Shown: in pieces, positions 43,954-52,779 of the stretch
Position numbering within the stretch: the first letter of the stretch is position 1
Layout: every line of letters begins with the position of its first letter
Assembly: GCA_964388955.1 (NCBI GenBank)
Contig: CAYMCO010000031.1
Span: 1-64,000, forward strand
Direction of reading: 5' to 3'
DNA from: CAYMCO01 sp964388955
GTDB lineage: Bacteria > Chloroflexota > Anaerolineae > Anaerolineales > E44-bin32
Length of the DNA: 64,000 bases
Translations under genes and position numbers: made by a program
The notes under the pieces: generated by a model
Seen by the model: only the letters and a program-made list of their open reading frames with translations
What the model was told of the DNA's origin: nothing
The model's database searches: none

Positions 43954-44086
43954 GGGTCAATGAACACGCGAGCTGTCCAAAGTCGGCCAGGCGCCTCCTC
44001 CCCGCGGTGGCCCTCGGGAGAAACGCCCCGCGGGCCCATTCGGCCACGAGGGGTCCATCGCGCAATTGGCCGGGGAGACGTCCCGC

Positions 44087-46084
44087 ATGAGTGACCGCTC
44101 ATTGAAAGCGCTGCGCGACCGGTTCAACCAACTGTACGAGGCCTCCCAGCGGGCAGGCCCGGATGCCGATGGCGGCGCCGCACGCATCGGGGGGCCCGAG
44201 GTTCCGCGCGACGGCACAGCCGGGAAAGCGTCTCGCGACCGCCCTCCTTCACCACCATTGCGCGAGAACGCCGGGCCTCGCGCCGTTGCGACGCCCATCG
44301 GGGTCGAAACGGGGCCAGAAACCCCGAACCCTCTGGAGGCTGCGGCCGAGGACATCCCTCCCGGGCCCGAGGCGGCAGGGGGGCTTCTGCGTGTTCCGAT
44401 AGAGAGCCCGGAGGGGCCGCTGGGGGTCCTGGAGGTGGATGCGCCGGAGGGCCATCTTTGGACAGATGATGACCGGTTGCTCGTCGAGGCGGTCGCCCAG
44501 CAGCTAGCGGGGGCTTTGCAGGAGGCCCGCTCACGGGAGATCACCGAGCAGGCCCTGGAGGAAATGCGCCGGGCCGACCGCCTGAAGAGCCAATTCCTGG
44601 CCAATATGAGCCACGATTTCCGCACGCCGTTGAACTCCATTATCGGGTTCTCACGCGTGATCTTGAAAGAGATCGATGGCCCCATCAACGACACGCAGCG
44701 GCAGGATCTGCAGGCCATCTATGAGAGCGGGATGCATCTGCTCAACATGGTGAACGATATCCTCGACCTGACCCGCATCGAGGCCGGCCGCATGGATCTC
44801 ACTTTTGCCGAGATGGACCTCAAGCAGTTGGTTGACAGCGTGGTTTCGACTACATCCAGCCTGATCGGGAACAAGCCGCTCGATTTGGTTGTGGATATCC
44901 CGGATACCCTTCCGCAAGTGCACGCCAATCGCACCCGCATGCGGCAGGTGCTTCTCAATCTGGTCTCCAACGCGATCAAGTTCACCGAGGAAGGATATGT
45001 GATGATTTCCGCCCGGGAACTCCCAGATCGTGAGCCCGCAGAGGTCCTGGTGGCGGTCTCGGATACCGGCCCGGGAATCCCGGGCGAGTACCGGGATCGC
45101 CTGTTCGAACCCTTCACCCAGATCGACAGCCTCACCCCGACCGTTCCGGGAGGCAGCGGGTTGGGTCTTTCCATTTGCCGGCACCTGATCGAACTGCACG
45201 GAGGGCGGATTTGGGTGGAAAGCCTGCCGAGTGAAGGGAGCAGCTTCCTGTTCACGCTTCCGGTAGAACAGGCGGCCGCCCTAGCAGGGGAGGCTCTGGC
45301 CCGCCTGCTGATCATCGATGATCAGGTGGAGGCAGCGGCACGCTATGAGAAACTCATCGGGACGGAGGGGGTGGAATTCAATACGATCGCAGATCCCGAT
45401 CGGGCCATGGAGTTCACCTTGCAACGCAAGCCCCATGTGCTGATCCTCGACCCCCTACTGCCGGAGGATGCAAGTTGGCAGACGCTCGCCGCGCTCAAAC
45501 GCGCCGGGGAGACGCGTGAGGTGATGATCACAATGTGCACGCTCTTCCCGGAGGACGGTGGGTTCTCTCTGGGGGCCACGGATTTCCTATCCAAACCGGT
45601 GGACGAGGGCGAACTGCTGCGCAATCTACGCCGCTGGAGCCTGGAAGATCGGGATACCGCTGCGGTGCTGGTCATCGGCGACCAGCTCGATGAGATGCGG
45701 CGCATATGCACCGCCATCGACACGCATGGCCGGGCGCGCGCGGCGCTCGCCGAAACCGGGGGCTCGGCACTCGCCAAGATCCATGCCCACGTCCCCGATT
45801 TGATCCTGCTGGATCTCACCATGGCGGCTGGGCACGCGTTCAAGACCCTCAGGGCGTTGAAGGAGTCCGATCGGACCGCAGAAGTGCCCCTCCTGGGGCT
45901 CATCCCGGCACAACCCAGCCGGGAGGAATTGGCACAGCTCAAACAAGGCGCCGAGTACCTGCGGCAACACCGGAGGCTCTCGGCGGAAGGGCTCGCTGCG
46001 GAGCTGCGGTTTTATCTTGCGGGCCTGACAGCTCGAGGGGAGGGCGTCGGGGAGACCAAGCCCCTGTCGCCATTCCCGGAGTGA
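44087..46084 (+). CDS. Soluble hybrid histidine kinase with partial GAF and two receiver-like domains
   Basis: 665 residues, no membrane span. Order: a short helix (RSLKALRDRFNQLYEASQ), about 65 disordered residues and the second half of a GAF (LRVPIESPEGPLGVLEVDA ... LVEAVAQQLAGALQEARS). HisKA has H176 in NMSHDFRTPLNSIIGFSR. HATPase has the N box (LNLVSNAIKFTEEGY), VSDTGPGIP and GGSGLGLSICRHLIELHGG. The first receiver (LLIIDDQVE, LILDPLLPED, FLSKPVDEGEL) looks usable. The second (LILLDLTMAAG) lacks the Lys. ATG 44087 has GGGGAG upstream and is preferred over TTG 44066. It is the only kinase of the operon. Confidence 0.92.
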   Translation: MSDRSLKALRDRFNQLYEASQRAGPDADGGAARIGGPEVPRDGTAGKASRDRPPSPPLRENAGPRAVATPIGVETGPETPNPLEAAAEDIPPGPEAAGGLLRVPIESPEGPLGVLEVDAPEGHLWTDDDRLLVEAVAQQLAGALQEARSREITEQALEEMRRADRLKSQFLANMSHDFRTPLNSIIGFSRVILKEIDGPINDTQRQDLQAIYESGMHLLNMVNDILDLTRIEAGRMDLTFAEMDLKQLVDSVVSTTSSLIGNKPLDLVVDIPDTLPQVHANRTRMRQVLLNLVSNAIKFTEEGYVMISARELPDREPAEVLVAVSDTGPGIPGEYRDRLFEPFTQIDSLTPTVPGGSGLGLSICRHLIELHGGRIWVESLPSEGSSFLFTLPVEQAAALAGEALARLLIIDDQVEAAARYEKLIGTEGVEFNTIADPDRAMEFTLQRKPHVLILDPLLPEDASWQTLAALKRAGETREVMITMCTLFPEDGGFSLGATDFLSKPVDEGELLRNLRRWSLEDRDTAAVLVIGDQLDEMRRICTAIDTHGRARAALAETGGSALAKIHAHVPDLILLDLTMAAGHAFKTLRALKESDRTAEVPLLGLIPAQPSREELAQLKQGAEYLRQHRRLSAEGLAAELRFYLAGLTARGEGVGETKPLSPFPE

Positions 46085-46193
46085 CATACGCCCCCGTTCT
46101 CCGAGGTCGTGTTACCCTTAAGCCGCAGCACCCCCGGGCCCATCCAGCGCCGGGGAAAGGGACCGACCGCACCACGCAGGAGTGCTCATCACC

Positions 46194-47624
46194 GTGAAAC
46201 GACATGCGAAGATTGTCGCCACGATCGGCCCCGCGAGCCAATCCGAGGACTGCCTGCGACAGTTGATCGCCGCCGGCATGGATGTGGCGCGCATCAACTT
46301 CTCACACGGCACACCGGAAAAGAACGGGAAGATGATCCACCGGATCCGGGCCATCGCCGGCGAGATGGAAAAGGCCGTCACCGTCATGCAGGACTTGCGC
46401 GGACCCAAATTGCGCACCGGCCGGCTGGCGGGGGAAGAGCCCATCCACCTCACCGCCGGAAACCCACTGGCGCTGTCCACGGAACCCTGCGCCTCCACCG
46501 AACGCTGCGTCTTCGTTGACTATTCAGACCTGACGAAAGACGTCTCCGCGGGCGATCGCATACTGCTCGATGACGGCGCCATCGAACTGCGCGTCACCGC
46601 GGTGGAGGGGGCCCAGGTGCAGACCGAGGTCGTCAATGGCGGCGCCCTGGGGAGCAACAAAGGCATCAACCTGCCCGGGGTCGCCATCTCAACGCCAGCC
46701 CTCACCGAGAAGGATCTGGCGGATCTGGACTACGGCCTCGCCCAGGGGGTCGACGCAATCGCCATGTCCTTTGTGCGCGGCCCCGGGGACATGCGCCGGC
46801 TCCGGCAGGCCGTCGCCGACTGTGAATCTCAGGGGGCCAAACCGCTCTTGATCGCCAAGCTGGAGCGGCCGGAGGCCGTGGAGCAGCTCGACGAGATCTT
46901 GGAGATCTCCGACGGCGTGATGGTGGCGCGCGGGGACCTGGGTGTGGAGGTTTCACCGGAGCGGGTGCCTTCCCTGCAGAAGCGCATCATCCATCGGGCC
47001 AACGCGCGCCTGAAGCTGGTGATCACCGCCACCCAAATGCTGGAGACCATGATCCACAACCCCCGGCCCACCCGGGCCGAAGCATCGGATGTCGCCAACG
47101 CAGTCTTCGACGGCAGCGACGCGCTCATGCTCTCCGGGGAGACCGCGATCGGGGACTATCCTGTGGCCTCCGTGAACACCATGGCGCGCATCATCATGGA
47201 CGCGGAGGCACACGCCCCCGAGTGGGGGTATCGCCCGCCGGAGGCGCCCACCGGCACTCAGGACGATGCTGTGGCGACCACGCATGCGGCGCGATCGCTG
47301 GCTCACGACCGGGATGTGGCGGCCATAGCCGTCTTCACTCGCTCCGGCCGCACCGCCCGCTTGATGTCCAAGGCGCGCCCGCGCGTCCCGATCTACGCCT
47401 TCACCCCTGAGGAGACCACCTATCGGGCCATGGCCACCCTGTGGGGGGTGCACCCCAACCTGGTGCCCATGTCAAACTCGGTCGAGGAGATGATCGAGCA
47501 CGTCCGCCTCGCCTGCCTGACATCCGGAGCCGTCAGCGTCGGAGAGCAGGTCGTGCTCGTGGCCAGCTTGCCCATCGGCGCCATGGGGCCGCCGAACTTC
47601 ACCCTGCTGCACCGGATCGAGTAG
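46194..47624 (+). CDS. pyk: Pyruvate kinase
   Basis: Glycolytic enzyme converting phosphoenolpyruvate and ADP to pyruvate and ATP. 476 residues. Visible are KIVATIGPAS, ARINFSHGTPE, VMQDLRGPKLRTG, LIAKLERPEAVEQLDEI with the catalytic Lys, MVARGDLGVEVSPERVP and ITATQMLETMIHNPRPTRAE. SGETAIGDYPV follows, and the C-terminal domain has FTRSGRTARLMSKARPRVPI. The frame also opens at GTG 46182, but GTG 46194 has AGGAG at normal distance and starts directly at the conserved N-terminus. It is convergent with the AOR gene. Confidence 0.96.
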   Translation: MKRHAKIVATIGPASQSEDCLRQLIAAGMDVARINFSHGTPEKNGKMIHRIRAIAGEMEKAVTVMQDLRGPKLRTGRLAGEEPIHLTAGNPLALSTEPCASTERCVFVDYSDLTKDVSAGDRILLDDGAIELRVTAVEGAQVQTEVVNGGALGSNKGINLPGVAISTPALTEKDLADLDYGLAQGVDAIAMSFVRGPGDMRRLRQAVADCESQGAKPLLIAKLERPEAVEQLDEILEISDGVMVARGDLGVEVSPERVPSLQKRIIHRANARLKLVITATQMLETMIHNPRPTRAEASDVANAVFDGSDALMLSGETAIGDYPVASVNTMARIIMDAEAHAPEWGYRPPEAPTGTQDDAVATTHAARSLAHDRDVAAIAVFTRSGRTARLMSKARPRVPIYAFTPEETTYRAMATLWGVHPNLVPMSNSVEEMIEHVRLACLTSGAVSVGEQVVLVASLPIGAMGPPNFTLLHRIE

Positions 47625-47665
47625 CGAGTAGAACGACGAACGACCGCTGGCCAACGGATCCATAT

Positions 47666-47691
47666 GCCGCCCGGGCCCATGGCCGGGCGGC
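47666..47691 (+). terminator. GC-rich hairpin downstream of pyk
   Basis: Nine perfect base pairs with an 8-base loop, 42 bases after the pyk stop. No T-tract follows, so it is at best a weak or factor-assisted terminator. Confidence 0.4.
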
Positions 47692-47714
47692 GAGGTCGCG
47701 GCCCCCACCCCGTA

Positions 47715-47734
47715 AGACGTTGCATGCAACGTCT
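47715..47734. repeat. Perfect 20-bp palindrome
   Basis: AGACGTTGCATGCAACGTCT is its own reverse complement. Outer GTA/TAC bases extend the symmetry imperfectly. It resembles a dispersed palindrome I recall from several bacterial phyla; it could also bind a dimeric regulator. Confidence 0.85.
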
Positions 47735-47899
47735 CTACGCATTTCGCTTCCGGCCGGCGGAGAGCCACCGACGGCACCCCAAAGCGCGACGAACGGCCAA
47801 CGCGTCTGTCGTTGGTCGTTCGTCCTTCGAAGTTAGTCGTCTATCGTCCGCGGCGGCGCGCAGCGCGCACAGCCAACCGAGGCGCCCTGCGAATCGCCC

Positions 47900-49840
47900 C
47901 TACAACCCCAGCTTGTCGGCCACCCACCCGAGATCCAATTCTTCGAGCTTCTCCCGGGTCGGATTCCCGGAGTCCATCTCCCAGCCGCTGAGCTCGAAAT
48001 AGGTGTCCAGGCCCCGCTCGAACTCCTCGCGGTCCAGGATGAAGCCGTCGCTCGGCCCGCCGCCCTTCAGCGCCTTCTTGAAGAACTTCTCCGGCAGCTT
48101 GTCCTGGTTCCGGTCGAGCCCTTCACGGGCGTTGAAAGCGCGCAGCATGTTCAGGCGGCGTTCCCCCAACCGCTGCAGCTCATCCAGATCGACATCCTCC
48201 CATCCGGTGATCGCCCGCACGGTCTTGACCATCCGGTCAGGGCCGAAGAGCTGCCAGGCCGGACCGTACACGAACTGGCACAGATCCAGGCTGTCCAGGG
48301 CGCTGTATTGCTGCTGCATTGCGACGGTGTAGCGGATCTTCTCCCGGGTCAGCGACTGCGGCGGCTGCGGGTCGGAGAACCCCATGGGCGCCAGGCGGTC
48401 TTCGTAGAATTCGTAGTCCTCCTCGTAAGCGGGGTCGTGCTCGCTGGATTGGTGATCCGCGCCGTAAGGGTTGACGGCGTAAATCAGTGCCAGTGACCGT
48501 TTCACCTGCGGCATATGAGCGGGCGCCTCTTGGCCCTTGGAGGTGATCAGGAACTGCTCGGTGCCGCGCTCGATCTTCCGGGCGGCGCGCTCCGAACCCT
48601 CCGCCAGGATGGCGCCGAAGCCCTCCTGCCTACCGATCATCTCGGTGAGCTTCACCATGGAGTCGGCGTTTCCCCAGGTCAGGTCCAAGCCGCCCGTATC
48701 CTCCAGGGTGATGCGGCCCTCGTTGAAGGCCTCAAAAGCCCAGGAAATCGTCGCCCCGCAGGAGATGGTGTCCATGCCGTACTTGTTGCAGATTTCGTTC
48801 GCCTTGGAGATGGCGATCAGATCATCGACGCCGCAGTAGCTGCCGAAGGTGGAGGTGGTTTCGTATTCGGGCCCCCCGTAATGCGGATCCACGCCGTACT
48901 TCTCGTTCTCGGCCTCCACGACCCGCTTGCAGCGCACCGTGCAGGCGTAGCAGGTGTCGCGGCCCTGGCGGTCCTGGTCGCCCTCCGCGGCGCCTTTCAA
49001 GATGGTATCGTACATGGTGGTGCCGTCGATGGCTTCCCACTCGTCGAACACCCCCTGATTGAAGTTGTAGGCCGGGAGGGTACCGATGGTCTGGTTGGCC
49101 CCCGTCGTCTCCGCCGTGCCGTACTTCGACAGCCCGGCGATCCCCGAGTCGTCCAGGTTCTTGGCGCCCCATTGGGCGAGTTCAATGACGCCGCGCTTGT
49201 CCGCCAATTCCGGGCGGTTCTTGCCGCGCACCGCAACGGCCTTCAGGTTCTTGGAGCCCATCACCGCGCCCATGCCGGTGCGGCCGTTGGCCCGGTTCGA
49301 CATATTGATGATGGCCGCGAAACGCACCCCGTTCTCACCGGCCGGTCCGACCTGCAGCACCTCGATCTTGTCATCCCCCAGCTCTTCGCGGATCATGGCC
49401 TCCGCCTCGCCCGTGAGTTTCCCCCACAGGTGCGACGCGTCGCGCAGCTCGGCCTCCCCGTTGTTGATCCACAGATAAACAGGGGCGGGCGATTTCCCCT
49501 TGATCACCAACGCGTCATAGCCCGAGAATTTGAATTCCGCCGGCCAGAATCCGCCGCATTGTGAATCCCCGACCGCTCCCGTCAGAGGCGACTTGGCCAC
49601 GGCGGTCATGCGGCTCTGCCCGGAGATCGGTGCGCCGGTGAGCACGCTCAAGGCCAGCACCAGCACGTTGTCCGGGCCCAGCGGATCCTCCCCGCCCTCG
49701 GTCTCGTTCAGCAGATAGTACATCCCCAGCGCGCTGCCGCCCATATACTTCCGGTAGAACGCCTCCCCCGGTTGCTCAACTTCGATCTCCCCGCTGGTCA
49801 GATCCACGTGCAGAATCTTGCCGTTGTATCCGTAAGGCAT
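47900..49840 (-). CDS. Tungsten-type aldehyde:ferredoxin oxidoreductase
   Basis: 646 residues of the AOR family, which oxidise aldehydes to acids (or reduce acids) with ferredoxin, using a tungsto-bispterin and one 4Fe-4S cluster. The N-terminal GYNGKILHVDLTSGEIEVE, KYMGGSALGMYYL and SRMTAVAKSPLTGAVGDSQ are typical. RTGMGAVMGSKNLKAVAVRG binds pterin. The cluster ligands CYACTVRC begin near residue 295, with the distant Cys in LDLCQFVYG. No signal peptide, so it is cytoplasmic. AAAGGAG precedes the ATG. It is coupled to the MoaD-like gene by an ATGA overlap. The substrate is unknown. Confidence 0.93.
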   Translation of the reverse strand: MPYGYNGKILHVDLTSGEIEVEQPGEAFYRKYMGGSALGMYYLLNETEGGEDPLGPDNVLVLALSVLTGAPISGQSRMTAVAKSPLTGAVGDSQCGGFWPAEFKFSGYDALVIKGKSPAPVYLWINNGEAELRDASHLWGKLTGEAEAMIREELGDDKIEVLQVGPAGENGVRFAAIINMSNRANGRTGMGAVMGSKNLKAVAVRGKNRPELADKRGVIELAQWGAKNLDDSGIAGLSKYGTAETTGANQTIGTLPAYNFNQGVFDEWEAIDGTTMYDTILKGAAEGDQDRQGRDTCYACTVRCKRVVEAENEKYGVDPHYGGPEYETTSTFGSYCGVDDLIAISKANEICNKYGMDTISCGATISWAFEAFNEGRITLEDTGGLDLTWGNADSMVKLTEMIGRQEGFGAILAEGSERAARKIERGTEQFLITSKGQEAPAHMPQVKRSLALIYAVNPYGADHQSSEHDPAYEEDYEFYEDRLAPMGFSDPQPPQSLTREKIRYTVAMQQQYSALDSLDLCQFVYGPAWQLFGPDRMVKTVRAITGWEDVDLDELQRLGERRLNMLRAFNAREGLDRNQDKLPEKFFKKALKGGGPSDGFILDREEFERGLDTYFELSGWEMDSGNPTREKLEELDLGWVADKLGL

Positions 49841-50121
49841 CAGAGACTCTCCTTTCGCTTCGACAACACCCGACGTCTCCGGCCCTCACCTCCGGAAATC
49901 GAGGAAAAGATCCGTACCCGGTCCCCATCCTGGAGCTTCCGGTTCGTTTCCCGGGCGTGCTCGTCGTTGACGCTGATCACCACCCTGCGTTCGATCCCCA
50001 AGTTCGCCAACAGATCTTCGACGGTCGCCCCATCCCCCAACTGGAGCGAGATCTGGCCCCCCGTCTCGCGCGGCAGTTTTTCCCGGAGGATGGAGTATAG
50101 CCGAACATCAATCGTTATCAC
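49840..50121 (-). CDS. MoaD/ThiS-like ubiquitin-fold protein with C-terminal tail
   Basis: A 93-residue beta-grasp protein (ITIDVRLYSILREKLP, VEDLLANLGIERRVVISVNDE, LQDGDRVRIFSSISGG). MoaD carries sulfur on a terminal Gly-Gly for pterin cofactor synthesis; copies next to AOR genes are presumed to serve the tungsten cofactor. Here Gly77-Gly78 is followed by 15 more residues rich in Arg and Lys. That tail would have to be removed for thiocarboxylation; otherwise the protein works differently. The tail's codons overlap the ribosome site of AOR, and the stop overlaps its start. Confidence 0.85.
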   Translation of the reverse strand: MITIDVRLYSILREKLPRETGGQISLQLGDGATVEDLLANLGIERRVVISVNDEHARETNRKLQDGDRVRIFSSISGGEGRRRRVLSKRKESL

Positions 50122-50377
50122 AAGTCCACCTGCCAGGGTGCGCCAGGGGTTGTTCGGCCTGCACCCCGCTTTGAGGCGCCGTTTGGCGACAACCCATACA
50201 GAAAAATGAACGGCCCCGCCCGGTCGCGACTCGGACCCCGAGCGGGAGGAACACCGGCGCCCAGCCGATCCCCAAGAGCTGCAGGGAACCCAACCATCGT
50301 CTCGGCCGCGACTTTCAAGCCTACCCCGACCCCTCGCCGGATCTGCACATTCCGCTGAGGGATATCGCCTCTTCTGT
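50122..50377. other. Spacer between nuoN and the MoaD-like gene
   Basis: 256 bp without a recognisable gene. This is larger than the gaps inside the nuo run, so AOR/MoaD could have their own promoter, although I see no clear one. Confidence 0.45.
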
Positions 50378-51814
50378 CTAGAATTGTACCAAGCCGTTGA
50401 TGAACCTCAGCAGCGGGGTCGGATACAGGCCAAATAGGATCAGCAGGCCCGAAAGAAGGGTGAGGGCCACCCTGGAGGCCAAGGTGCTGGGGGATACAGG
50501 TCGGGGCTCGGTCTCCTGTTCGGGTTGTCGGAACAGTTGCACAAGCACGCGCACATAGTAATAGACGCCGATTACGCTGCCGACCACCAGGGTTCCGAGC
50601 AGCACCCACATAGAAGACTCCACACCCGCCACGGCCACATATATCTTGCTGATCAGCCCCGCCATCGGCGGCAATCCTGCCAAGGAGAGCAGGGAGGCGG
50701 AGAGCGCCAGCGACAGCCCCGGCCGCTCCCAGAACAAGCCCTGGTACTGCTCCAGAGCCTCCCGTTCGTCATGCGGCTCGGACAACATGCTGATCACGCC
50801 GAACGCCACCAGCGTGGTGATGGAATAGACGATCAGATAGAAGACCACCGCCGGCTGCGCCGAGGGCCCGGAGCCCAAGAAGGCGACCAGGACGTAGCCC
50901 ATGTGCGCGATCGAGGAATAGGCCAGGAGGCGTTTGAGATCATCCTGAATGACGGCCATTATGTTCCCGGTCAGTATGGACGCCAAGGAAATGGCCCCGA
51001 AAACCGCCCAGAGCGGCCCTCCTGCCTGAAGGTTTGTGTCTGTGAAGTAACGCAGCGCCAGCGCGAACATGGCCGCTTTGGAGACGCTCGCCAGATAACC
51101 CGTGACAGGGGCCGGCGCGCCTTGATAGACATCCGGGGTCCACATGTGAAAAGGAACCAGCGCCAGCTTGAAGCCAACGCCGATGATCAACATCCCGGTT
51201 CCGATCCAGAGCAAACCGGTCCCTGTACCCATGTCGGCGATTTCGGTCCTCAGCCCCTCAAAGGACATCGTTCCGAATTCCGCGTAGATGAGCGCCATGC
51301 CGAACAGCAGGGAAGCCGAGGTGGCCCCACCCAGGATCAGGTATTTGATCGCGGCTTCCAGCCGGCGTCGATCCTCGCGCATATAGGCGATCATGGCGTA
51401 TAGCGTCACGCTGAGGATCTCCAGCCCGAGGAAGAACGAGACAAAATGGCTGCTCAGCACCAGGGTGCTCGCCCCTACGGCCGACAGGAGCAGCAAGATG
51501 TAGAACTCCTCCCTGTTCACATCATCCGTTCTTCGCAACATGCCATGGGAAAACACGGCCACGATCGCCGTCGACGCGAAGATCAGACCCATGAAGCAGT
51601 AGGCGTAGATGTCCGCCCTGAACAAGGAAGTCACCGTTCTCGGCAAGACGCCTGAAGCGAAAAACAGACTCAAGAAGGCAACCCCGAGCCCAAACAAAGT
51701 GAGAGATAGCACAAACACGTGCCGGCGATAGAATGCCACCGCCAGCATCACGACCACCGCCGTGATTGCCAGCACCAGCAAAGGAGCCAGGGCGATCAAA
51801 TCAGTTCCCGACAT
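50378..51814 (-). CDS. nuoN: NADH-quinone oxidoreductase subunit N
   Basis: 478 residues, about 14 membrane spans, an antiporter-like proton-pumping subunit. PFHMWTPDVYQGAPAPVTGYLASVSKAAMFALALRYF (core PFHMWTPDVYQGAPAPVTGY) and DDLKRLLAYSSIAHMGYVLVA are diagnostic of NuoN rather than NuoL or NuoM. GLPPMAGLISKIYV is near the C-terminus. It lies 112 bp after nuoK, where nuoL and nuoM are usually found. No ribosome site is evident directly before the ATG. Confidence 0.95.
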   Translation of the reverse strand: MSGTDLIALAPLLVLAITAVVVMLAVAFYRRHVFVLSLTLFGLGVAFLSLFFASGVLPRTVTSLFRADIYAYCFMGLIFASTAIVAVFSHGMLRRTDDVNREEFYILLLLSAVGASTLVLSSHFVSFFLGLEILSVTLYAMIAYMREDRRRLEAAIKYLILGGATSASLLFGMALIYAEFGTMSFEGLRTEIADMGTGTGLLWIGTGMLIIGVGFKLALVPFHMWTPDVYQGAPAPVTGYLASVSKAAMFALALRYFTDTNLQAGGPLWAVFGAISLASILTGNIMAVIQDDLKRLLAYSSIAHMGYVLVAFLGSGPSAQPAVVFYLIVYSITTLVAFGVISMLSEPHDEREALEQYQGLFWERPGLSLALSASLLSLAGLPPMAGLISKIYVAVAGVESSMWVLLGTLVVGSVIGVYYYVRVLVQLFRQPEQETEPRPVSPSTLASRVALTLLSGLLILFGLYPTPLLRFINGLVQF

Positions 51815-51926
51815 AGGCTGCGTCTCGCATTGTCCTTTCGGTCATCCCGCGGGCAAGGGCTGCATCTGCACGCCTGTGGGCTTTTACACATACCCAAGGG
51901 CTTCGCGACCGGCGCCCCTGCCGAAC

Positions 51927-52235
51927 TCAACCCCACATGTCGCTGGCGCTGTCCACATCTATCGTATTGAAATGCCGGTGCAAGCGCAGCACCAACGCCA
52001 AGCCCACTGATACCTCGGCCGCGGCCATGCTCAGAATGAAAAGAAACATCACCTGTCCGTCGGCTTGTCCCCACTCGGAAGCCGCCACCACAAACGCCAG
52101 GCCGGCCGCGTTCAACATCACTTCAATGGAGAGTAGGATGAAGAACAAGTTGCGCCGGAGCATCACCCCGGCCACCCCCAGGCAAAAGAGGATCCCCGCC
52201 AAGAGCAGTCCGTGTTCTACGGGTATGCCCGTCAT
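51927..52235 (-). CDS. nuoK: NADH-quinone oxidoreductase subunit K
   Basis: 102 residues with three membrane spans; VEHGLLLAGILFCLGVAGVMLRRNLFFILLSIEVMLNAAGL is represented by LFFILLSIEVMLNAAG, with the two conserved membrane Glu residues. The frame runs much further upstream, but the ATG at 52235 overlaps the nuoJ stop (ATGA) and gives the standard length. Confidence 0.95.
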   Translation of the reverse strand: MTGIPVEHGLLLAGILFCLGVAGVMLRRNLFFILLSIEVMLNAAGLAFVVAASEWGQADGQVMFLFILSMAAAEVSVGLALVLRLHRHFNTIDVDSASDMWG

Positions 52236-52750
52236 CTCTCCGCCTCCGTGGTGGGGCCGTGCGCCCCCCAGCCCAGATGATATGCGCCGATCAGCGCGGC
52301 CAGCAGCAGGAAGGAGGCCAATTCCAGACCGATCAGATAGGGCCCCATGAGGGAAATCCCAACCTCCTTTGGACCGATGGCTTGGCCCCCGGCAATGCCT
52401 CGCACCTCCCCGCTGAGGAAGAACTGAATCAGCTCCGCCCCAAGAATGATGGCCAACAGGGCCGGGCCACGCCAGATTCTCGGGTGCATCCACTCCGATT
52501 CTTGATCCGCGGCGGAAGGGCCGAGGTTCAGGAGCATGACCACGAACACAAAGAGCACGATGATCGCCCCCGCGTATATGATGACTTCCATGGCCGCCAC
52601 GAAGGGCGCGCCGAGGATAAAGAAGATGAGCGCCACGGAAAGCAGGGAGACGATCATGTACAACAAGGCGTGCGTGGCGTTGTTACGGCTGATGACCATG
52701 ACCGTGGAGAGAACCGCGATACCCGCCACGATGTAGAATGCAGTTTCCAT
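52232..52750 (-). CDS. nuoJ: NADH-quinone oxidoreductase subunit J
   Basis: 172 residues, five membrane spans. NATHALLYMIVSLLSVALIFFILGAPFVAA (core HALLYMIVSLLSVALIFF) and EVIIYAGAIIVLFVFVVMLLN are the conserved TM2-TM3 region, including the pi-bulge segment near the E-channel. Its stop overlaps the nuoK start. Confidence 0.95.
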   Translation of the reverse strand: METAFYIVAGIAVLSTVMVISRNNATHALLYMIVSLLSVALIFFILGAPFVAAMEVIIYAGAIIVLFVFVVMLLNLGPSAADQESEWMHPRIWRGPALLAIILGAELIQFFLSGEVRGIAGGQAIGPKEVGISLMGPYLIGLELASFLLLAALIGAYHLGWGAHGPTTEAER

Positions 52751-52779
52751 ATCGATTCTTCGCTATCTGTCGACCGACA

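Larger units (their letters stand above)
47625..47899. repeat. Repeat-rich spacer between pyk and the AOR gene
   Basis: Holds a perfect hairpin GCCGCCCGG/CCGGGCGGC (47666-47691) and the 20-bp palindrome at 47715-47734. It also holds two oppositely oriented copies of a word like GTTGGTCGTTCGTC (47811-47824 and, reversed, 47635-47650). The same word occurs at 6481-6494 downstream of mltG. No gene is seen. Confidence 0.6.

Noticed and set aside
43960..44093. 44-codon frame between sensor C and the kinase
   Set aside because: Composition looks random and the ribosome site is poor; probably a spacer left by gene fission.
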